Shown: in pieces, positions 20,231 through 26,200 of the stretch
Layout of the letters: each line of letters starts with the position of its first letter
Numbering within the stretch: position 1 is the stretch's first letter
Virus record (IMG/VR): IMGVR_UViG_3300035438_000853
Coordinates: 1-29,118 of that record
From: a virus
DNA: 29,118 nt
Direction: 5' to 3' (one strand)
Made by a program: the position numbers and the translations under genes
Notes under the pieces: generated by a model
What the model saw: the letters and a program-made list of their open reading frames with translations, nothing else
Databases searched by the model: none
What the model was told of the DNA's origin: nothing

Positions 20231-20252
20231 GTGCGCGCCGGCTAGCGCTCAC
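20231..20252 (-). promoter_or_regulatory. P2 leader hairpin with TAGCCG loop
   Basis: Stem GTG-A-GCGC with GCGC-G-CAC (one A-G mismatch) around TAGCCG. It begins 6 bases after the P2 -10 and ends 26 bases before the ATG, as at P1 and P3. Confidence 0.7.
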
Positions 20253-20258
20253 CCCACA

Positions 20259-20287
20259 ACAGTACCATCGGCTCCATGAACTGTCAA
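20259..20287 (-). promoter_or_regulatory. Promoter P2 with upstream A-tract
   Basis: A perfect -35 TTGACA (20287-20282), a 17-base spacer and TACTGT (20264-20259). On the minus strand a run of ten A (20316-20307) and AGAAAGCGAAAG lie just upstream, as expected of an UP element that raises promoter strength. It drives the two small early genes and perhaps the P3 block by readthrough. Confidence 0.7.
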
Positions 20288-20585
20288 GAGTCGCTTTCGC
20301 TTTCTCTTTTTTTTTTAAACACAGCGGAGCCATACCCGGTCACCCTCGCTGTTGCGGTGACCGTGCGATCGGATCTCTTGGACCCGTCGACCCTCAGAGA
20401 GAGCCGGCAAACGGACTGACCATCGTTGGCGCTCCTGCCCGCGCTCGCCCGCTAAACGAGTCGCGCCCTCGGAGGGTACCTATCGGCCAGAATGTGCGGC
20501 CGTGTAGCGCAGCTCGAGCGTTGGTGACCGGCCGGGGCGTAGGCTCGACGTTGCCCGGATTGGTAAAGCCGCTCGTCTGGATCGC
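20288..20585. other. Non-coding stretch between late terminator and early promoter
   Basis: No coding frame with the phage's codon pattern or a Shine-Dalgarno sequence is seen on either strand. It contains the A/T tract at 20307-20316 (P2 upstream element) and an inverted repeat CGGTCACC/GGTGACCG (20337-20363). The half-site GGTGACCG recurs at 20523-20530, and there is a short palindrome CCCTCGGAGGG at 20466-20476. This position, between the end of late and the start of early transcription, is where a phage origin, cos site or regulatory region could lie; none can be proven by eye. Confidence 0.5.
20337..20363. promoter_or_regulatory. Inverted repeat, possible operator or hairpin
   Basis: Perfect 8-bp arms CGGTCACC and GGTGACCG are separated by 11 bases. 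Lying about 50 bases upstream of P2's -35, it could bind a dimeric regulator, or fold as a hairpin if transcribed. Confidence 0.45.
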
Positions 20586-20699
20586 TTAGGATTGGTGCGC
20601 GCATGGTCCGCATAGCGCAATCGGGAAAGCAACGGTAAGCCCGATCACCTGCCGCCGCTCATCAGTCACCGGCAAGTCATGCACACAGTACAGATCCAC
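20586..20699 (-). CDS. Doubtful 37-codon frame after the terminator
   Basis: From a GTG at 20699 the frame reads MDLYCVHDLPVTDERRQVIG and continues with LTVAFPIALCGPCAHQS. Codon third positions and the CVH/CGPC cysteine pattern look protein-like, but there is no Shine-Dalgarno sequence, no promoter after the terminator and no coupling. It may be the tail of a decayed gene. Listed for completeness. Confidence 0.2.
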   Translation of the reverse strand: MDLYCVHDLPVTDERRQVIGLTVAFPIALCGPCAHQS

Positions 20700-20718
20700 G
20701 CCCGAAAGCGCAAGAAAC

Positions 20719-20746
20719 AAAAAACCCCAGCCTGAGAGCCGGGGTT
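20719..20746 (-). terminator. Rho-independent terminator (end of late operon)
   Basis: On the minus strand, arms AACCCCGGC and GCTGGGGTT pair (one mismatch) around TCTCAG and run into TTTTTT then GTTTC. This is the only clear intrinsic terminator in the window and lies 115 bases after the holin-like gene, so it should end tail/lysis transcripts, and the candidate small RNA. Confidence 0.9.
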
Positions 20747-20822
20747 CTTCGCATGGCCGCCTTGCGGCGCCACTAGCCTTACGCGGACTGAGATCGGCCG
20801 GCCGCTTTCGCGCCGTCACCGA
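20719..20822 (-). ncRNA. Candidate phage small RNA (about 104 nt)
   Basis: A good promoter (20857-20829) predicts a start near 20822, and an intrinsic terminator lies about 100 bases later. Between them no open frame has a ribosome site. Instead there are two short hairpins with GNRA-type tetraloops: CGC-GAAA-GCG within 20800-20814, and TGGC/GCC paired around GCAA at 20754-20772 with one bulged G. This promoter, structured body and U-tract terminator layout is that of a bacterial or phage sRNA. It could instead be only the 3' end of the late mRNA. Confidence 0.4.
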
Positions 20823-20828
20823 CACCCG

Positions 20829-20857
20829 AATATGCGCCCGCGCGCGAGCGCTGTCAA
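20829..20857 (-). promoter_or_regulatory. Candidate promoter of the small RNA
   Basis: TTGACA (20857-20852, perfect), a 17-base spacer and CATATT (20834-20829, four of six). It begins three bases after the TAG of the holin-like gene. Confidence 0.5.
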
Positions 20858-20860
20858 CGC

Positions 20861-21199
20861 CTATTTGGCGCCGTTCGCCTTCGCCTGGCGCGTTGTCTTG
20901 GCCCAATGCAACGCCATTGCGATCAGCGCCGCCATCACCGTCTCGAGCGTCGCCACCGGCAGCGTCGCCAGCGCCTCGATTGACTCACCCGAGACGCCGA
21001 AATCGACGCCCGCGAGATGCCCGAGCGCCGTGAACAGCGCCGCGATTGCGACCACCACGCCGCGCTTTTGCCACGTCGGCAGCTCGTCCACCTGGCGCAC
21101 GCCGATCTTGAGCCCCTGCATGGCGAGCATGGCCAACGGCGCCACAAAAAACGACAGCGCGTACTCCACGACTTTGAGTTTCATCCAATCCACGATCAC
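20861..21199 (-). CDS. Holin-like membrane protein (112 aa)
   Basis: Three hydrophobic segments are visible: about 12-33 (EYALSFFVAPLAMLAMQG), 46-68 (RGVVVAIAALFTALGHLAGV) and 80-100 (PVATLETVMAALIAMALHWA), followed by a basic tail KTTRQAKANGAK. The size, the membrane pattern and the position next to an endolysin fit a holin that opens the inner membrane, but holins share no universal motif. The GTG at 21199 gives MIVDWMKLKVV; the ATG five codons later (21184) is an alternative. It is followed by the small RNA candidate and terminator. Confidence 0.65.
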   Translation of the reverse strand: MIVDWMKLKVVEYALSFFVAPLAMLAMQGLKIGVRQVDELPTWQKRGVVVAIAALFTALGHLAGVDFGVSGESIEALATLPVATLETVMAALIAMALHWAKTTRQAKANGAK

Positions 21200-21205
21200 C
21201 CCCGG

Positions 21206-21724
21206 TTAGATAGCCCCGACCTCGCGCCAGACCGCTGGCGGACCACCGTCCGCCACGATCCGCGCCGCCCTCGGACTCGGACTCCGCCGCATTGGCGGCC
21301 CCCACTGGACGTGCGGCCGATCAAGGAACCGCTCGTCGCGGCTGTCGCCGTCGCCGTCCCAATCGCCGCCCCACCGTAACCGCTCGCGCGCGCACGCCCG
21401 ACCCAACGCTGACCAGAACTCCGGCGTAGCCGCCCAGAACGCGTTGCCGCATACCACGTCGGCCGCGAGCCCGTACCCGTGCCACGTCTCATCCCAGTCC
21501 GCGCTGTGCGTCACCACGCCGCGGCCGTCGTCGTACGCGCGCCCGAAGCCGTGCAAGTACCGCTGCCGCTCGCCGCTTCGCAGCGTCTCGATGACGACCG
21601 GCGCGAACCCGAGCCCGCGCATCGTCGCAAGCACCCGCTCCAGAGCCGACCGGAACTTCGGCGCCAGCACCGCGAGATCCCGCACCGGCCGCACCTCCGC
21701 CGGCACTGTACCGCGCCGCGTCAT
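21206..21724 (-). CDS. Endolysin, M15-type peptidoglycan peptidase (172 aa)
   Basis: The ATGA start at 21724 gives MTRRGTVPAEVRPVRDLAVL. M15/VanY-like zinc peptidase motifs are in order: IETLRSGERQRYLH at 45-58 (Arg/Gln), His82 and Asp89 in HGYGLAADVV, WGGDWDGDGD at 118-127, and His138 in DRPHVQWG. His82, Asp89 and His138 are the expected zinc ligands. Such phage enzymes (T5 endolysin-like) cut L-Ala-D-Glu or D-Ala links in peptidoglycan. There is no signal peptide, so export would rely on the neighbouring holin-like protein. A 30-residue C-terminal extension is of unknown use. Confidence 0.88.
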   Translation of the reverse strand: MTRRGTVPAEVRPVRDLAVLAPKFRSALERVLATMRGLGFAPVVIETLRSGERQRYLHGFGRAYDDGRGVVTHSADWDETWHGYGLAADVVCGNAFWAATPEFWSALGRACARERLRWGGDWDGDGDSRDERFLDRPHVQWGPPMRRSPSPRAARIVADGGPPAVWREVGAI

Positions 21725-21996
21725 CGCTCGAGCTTGGCCTCGATCCGAGACAATCTTTGCACCGTCTCCAACATCAGCGCCGATAACTTTTCCACATCGG
21801 CCCGCGTGCGCCGGCTGTCCGCTTTCTGGACACCCCATGCCACCGCGCCGGCGACGATCACCGACACCACCGTCATGCCGAGCGTCAAATACGGGATCGG
21901 ATTGGCGGCCGTATTCGCCGCCTGCAACCCGTACGTGCCCGTGCCCGCGATCGCGGCGACCAGCGCCGGCACTGTCTGTTCCACGTGAAATGCCAT
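21721..21996 (-). CDS. Lysis-cassette membrane/coiled-coil protein (91 aa)
   Basis: From the ATG at 21996 the protein reads MAFHVEQTVPALVAAIAGTG. It has one clear membrane helix, YLTLGMTVVSVIVAGAVAWGV, followed by a C-terminal coiled coil, RADVEKLSALMLETVQRLSRIEAKLER. This topology is seen in small proteins beside endolysins (spanin- or holin-accessory-like), but no family is certain. An earlier ATG at 22101 would add 35 Arg/Gly-rich residues and overlap the glycosyltransferase stop; I cannot exclude it. Its stop is ATGA-coupled to the endolysin. Confidence 0.65.
   Translation of the reverse strand: MAFHVEQTVPALVAAIAGTGTYGLQAANTAANPIPYLTLGMTVVSVIVAGAVAWGVQKADSRRTRADVEKLSALMLETVQRLSRIEAKLER
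21977..21992. promoter_or_regulatory. parS-like sequence
   Basis: TGTTCCACGTGAAATG matches the bacterial chromosome-partition site consensus TGTTNCACGTGAAACA at all but the last two bases. It lies within the first codons of the lysis-cassette membrane gene (residues AFHVEQ). No parA or parB is visible in the window. It may be fortuitous. Confidence 0.35.
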
Positions 21997-22094
21997 GCGC
22001 GTCGTCGTCAATGGTGAATGTCCCGACCCCGTGCGCCGAAATCTGCTACCGATCTCGACCGGAGCCAACGGCTGCATTGACAGCTGGCCGCGCG

Positions 22095-23213
22095 TTACCA
22101 TCCGGCCGCCGGGAACGTCCCCGACTCCAGCCGCTCCGCGCAGACCGTCAACAGATCGTCATAGATCCGGCCCACCTTCGGGATCGAATACAACCGAATC
22201 GCTCGCGCTCGGATATACCCGCGATCGAGCTCGAGCACCTTGTCGACGGCCGACGCGAACTGGTTGAGCGTCTGCGCGCGGATGCCCGTAATCCCGTGTT
22301 GCACCGTCTCCGCGAACGCGCCGAAGTCAGACGTAATCGCCGGCGTGCCGCACATCGCCGCCTCAACGACCGCGCCCCCGAACGGCTCGCAATACCGCGA
22401 CGGTGCAATGATCGCCCGCGCCGACCCCAACAGCGCCGCGCGCTCCTGCCCGATCGCGCCAAGGTACGTGACGTTTGACGGCAGCTCGCCGAACGCGTCG
22501 ATGTCGCCCTGACCCGCCAGGACAAACAACACGTCCGTCCGCCGCCGCGCCACATCGAGCACGATCGGCACCCCCTTGCCCTCCGTCAGCCGCCCGAGGA
22601 AGACGACCGGCGCGCCCGATCGGTCCATCCACTCGCCCGCCGGCCATTCCGTCGGCTCGTAGTAATTGGGCGCCACGAACTCGAGCCGGTTCGACTCTAC
22701 CGTGACCCCGTACCGGCCCTCTTTTGCCATCACCGCGTGCCGGACCGCGTACGATTCGTAGACCCGCCAAGGGAGCATCGTCTCGAAATACCCGATCCCC
22801 GACTCGATCGCGCCCGCCCCGGCCGCCAGCACCGGGAGCCCCCGGACCGCGGCGCCGTGCGCGTGCCCGAACGGACACAAGATCAAGTCGCCCGGCTGCA
22901 CCCGCTCGCGCAGCTCCTCGCGCGCGTAATGGTTCCACTGCCGGTAGCAGTCGTTCCCGTCGACCGCGTCCGCGCCGTAGAACGCCGTGCCGTGCTCGTA
23001 CGGATGCCCGAGCAGCCGCTGGTGCTCGTCCTGATCCATAAGCACCACGTCGACGTCCGCGCCCGCGCTCGAGCCGCCCACGCCGTAATGCGTGACGTGA
23101 TGCCCGAACGCGCGCAACATCGGCGCCAGCCGCCGAACCTTCTGCGTGAAGGCGCAATGCGACCACGCCGCGTCCGTGACCGTGTGAGGTATGCCAAGTA
23201 CATGAAGCCGCAT
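22095..23213 (-). CDS. GT4-family glycosyltransferase (372 aa)
   Basis: The C-terminal GT-B half is textbook: VVFLGRLTEGKGVPIVLDVARR (204-224), FVLAGQGD, VTYLGAIGQERAALLGSARAIIAPSR, then EPFGGAVVE with the EX7E pair Glu276/Glu284 and MCGTPAITSDFGAFAETV. The N-terminal half begins LHVLGIPHTVTD as an acceptor-side Rossmann fold. The start at 23213 has GGAGG 8 bases upstream, better than the ATG at 23234. It lies between the large tail protein and the lysis genes, so it is co-transcribed late. The target may be a tail fibre, capsid or host glycan; unknown. Confidence 0.9.
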   Translation of the reverse strand: MRLHVLGIPHTVTDAAWSHCAFTQKVRRLAPMLRAFGHHVTHYGVGGSSAGADVDVVLMDQDEHQRLLGHPYEHGTAFYGADAVDGNDCYRQWNHYAREELRERVQPGDLILCPFGHAHGAAVRGLPVLAAGAGAIESGIGYFETMLPWRVYESYAVRHAVMAKEGRYGVTVESNRLEFVAPNYYEPTEWPAGEWMDRSGAPVVFLGRLTEGKGVPIVLDVARRRTDVLFVLAGQGDIDAFGELPSNVTYLGAIGQERAALLGSARAIIAPSRYCEPFGGAVVEAAMCGTPAITSDFGAFAETVQHGITGIRAQTLNQFASAVDKVLELDRGYIRARAIRLYSIPKVGRIYDDLLTVCAERLESGTFPAAGW

Positions 23214-23246
23214 CCGGTGCGCCTCCTGCATCAAAGGTGAGCCCGC

Positions 23247-26200
23247 TTAGGTAAAGAACGTGCCTGACCGACTTTTCACTAGAACCAGCGTGCCCGATTT
23301 AATCGCCGTGACTGTCATCTGGTACCGCGGGCTCGACCCAATCGAATACCCTGAGTAGACGTTGACCGGCGACGTCTGATTATTCAACGTCCCCTGTTCA
23401 ACGTCCCCGGCTGTCGTCGTCGTCGTATACGTTAAATCGTACGTCGTCCCGGTTGGCATCCCAGACGTGGACCACGTAAACGTATAAAGGTTGCTAGGTT
23501 GGTCGGCCGACTGCGTGCCGATCGTAATCGTGGCGCCCGCGTTGTCTTTGGGCGGCACGTTCACCGTTTCGGAGACCGTGGACCCGCTCCGGGTTGCCGA
23601 CAACGCGACGATCTGCGTCGCCCCAAGGAACTCGTTCCGGCTCACGACCAAGCCATACGGCGACGCCCACCCCGCCGTCGACTGCGCTACCCCGTCCAGC
23701 GAATAGCTAATCGTCCCGATATAGGTGACCAGCATCGTGTACACCGACGCGCTTGGCGTCGTCACGACGGAAAGACTCGGCCCGACAATATCCTGCGCGG
23801 ACACGTCGACCGCGTCGCTGCTCGCGGTCCGACCCGTCGCCGTCGCCTGAAACGTGATGCGCCCCGGCGTGGCCGTTGGGATCGGTCGCGGCACCGTGAA
23901 ATCCACATAACTCACGCCCGACTCCGTAATCACGGTATTGGTTTCCGGCGTCACGGTTTGCGGCGAGCCTGGCAAAATCCCTGACAGCCCTTCCGTGATA
24001 TAGGTAATCGTGGCCGTGTTCGGCGAGAGCGCCACCGGCGTCGCGACGGCATACCGGATGACCATCTGCGTCGCGTTCTGCGAAAAGATCCGCGCGCGAC
24101 TCAGCAGATTAATGGTGTCCCGCTCCTGCGCCGGCACGTCAACCGCGTCCGAATCCGACACGCGGCCGGATGCCGTCGCGGTGTATGTCACTCGCCCCGT
24201 GCCCGCACCAAACGCCGGCCGACCAATGGTGTAGTCGATGTAAGTGCCAAACGCTTCCGTCAGCGTCGCCACCGGCGTCAATGTGCCGCCGCTCGCTGGC
24301 AACACACTGGTTACCCCTAACGATTGATAACTGACGGTAACCGAGTTACTCCCCTGCGGGTACGGATCTGCGACCGCATATCGCACGGTCACCGTCGTGT
24401 CCGTCGTCCCCGTCACCCGCGCGCGGCTGGCCAGATACGTTGTATCCCGGCCCTGCTCCGGCACCTCGATGAAGTCGTCGTCAGATTGCGTGCCAGCAAG
24501 CACGGCGCGGAACTGCGCGCCGCCAGGCTGACCGAGCGCCGCGCCTCGCGTAAAGGTCCACTGTGTGCCAGACGGTTGCGGTACACCGACGTTTGGCGAA
24601 CTTGGATTTTTTACCGCCGACCCCGTCACCGCGACCAGCTGCACCGTCGGAGTACCGCCGACCGCCGACCCCGTCACCGTGACGGTCACCGTGGACGCCG
24701 TCGAGGTCGCCATCACCGCTAGGCACTGCGCGAACCGCGTGTCCTGCTCAACCGCCGGCACGTCGACGGAGTCCGTGTCACTCACGCGGCCGGTCGCCGC
24801 GGCCATAAAGATCACCCGACCCGCGCCCGCCTGAAACGCCGGCCGCTGGATCGTGAAGTCGATGTAGGTGCTGAGTGATTCCGGCACGGTAAAACTGTCC
24901 CCGACGGCCGCCAGCACGGTTGGCCACGATAACGGCGTGATCGCCCCGACGCCCATGGCGGTATACGTAATCGTGGACGTGAGCTGCGAGTACTTGTCAA
25001 GCACCGCGTACCGCACCACGACTTCCGTGTTGCTGGTACTTAAGACGCGCGCGCGGCTCGCGAGATACGTCGTATCCCGGCCCTTCTCTGGGATCTCGAT
25101 AAAGTCGTCGTCCGACTGCGCCGCCCCCAAAACTGCGCGAAATTGTGCGCCACCTGGCTGACCCAGTGCGTCGCCGCGGTTAAACGTCCAGCTTGATCCC
25201 GACGCGACCGGCACCCCGATAGCCGCCCCGCCACCAACGGGAAGAACAGCAGAGCCCGTGACCGCAACCAGCTGCACCGTCGGCGTTCCCGTTGGCGCCG
25301 TGGCCGTGACCGTGACCACGATCTGCGTCGCGCTCGACGTGCCTGCCGTGGCAATACACTGCGTGTACAAAATCCCGCCGTCCCGAATAAACGAATACTG
25401 GAACAGCACCGACTCCGCACCGCCGCCGCTCACCGCCGTGTACCCGAGTACCGACACGAACACTGTCGTCCCCGCCGCGAACGGACCCGCAAGCGTCGTC
25501 GTGTAGTTCCGCGTGTTCTGCGCTGTCGCGGCCTGCGTCGTCGCCAGCGTCGGCTGCGAGGACGTGGACGTGGCGAACCGCAGCGACGCCGTGTCGGAGT
25601 CCGCACTGATTGCCAGCGTAAACACGCCGGCCGCGCTGAACGTACCGACCACCGACACCATATCGCTCGACGTGCCTTGGTCAAACGATTCCGTCCCGCC
25701 CGCGAGCAGCCCGTATTCGCCCGCCGCCGTGTACCCGTTCACCTCGTATTGGATATCGACGAACCCCGTCGCCGGGATGGCCGCGCTATACGCGTACGGC
25801 ACGCTTGTATCTACCGTCCACGCCGAGTACGCCCCGCCCCCCGTCCGATGCCGGAACCGGACCTCGGCCACCCGCCCCTGCGGATCGGTCACCGCGAGCG
25901 TCACCGTTGCCGTCCCCGACGCCTCGGCCGTCGTCACCTGAACGACCGGCGTGACCGCGTCCGGCCGCACCATATCCCGCGGCACGCCGCGCGCGATCGC
26001 GCTCACCTCTTGGCTGTACGTCGACAGCGCGAACCCGCCCAACGCGTGCGCGATCCGGTAGTAATACGTTATCCCGTTCCGCGGCAGCGCATCCGCATAC
26101 GTCGGCGTCGACCCCGCGACGCGCGCGATCTGCGCAAACCCCGACCCGCTCGTCGTGCTCCGCTCGATCACCAAGTCGAGCGTCTGGTCGCTTGCCCACA

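Noticed and set aside
20301-20320. Poly-T run as a plus-strand terminator
   Set aside because: No GC-rich stem precedes it on the plus strand; it fits better as the A-tract upstream of P2 on the minus strand.
20490-20570. tRNA-like start (GTGTAGCGCAGC) in the non-coding region
   Set aside because: No matching D-arm with GG, no anticodon stem and no T-arm of five base pairs around a TTCGA-type loop could be drawn.
20152-20589. 145-codon plus-strand frame
   Set aside because: It runs antisense through the P2 first gene, promoter P2 and the A/T tract; no Shine-Dalgarno sequence and composition unlike phage genes.
20586-20906. 106-codon minus-strand frame spanning the terminator
   Set aside because: It crosses the small RNA promoter and the intrinsic terminator and overlaps the holin-like gene end; only the last 37 codons were kept as a doubtful entry.
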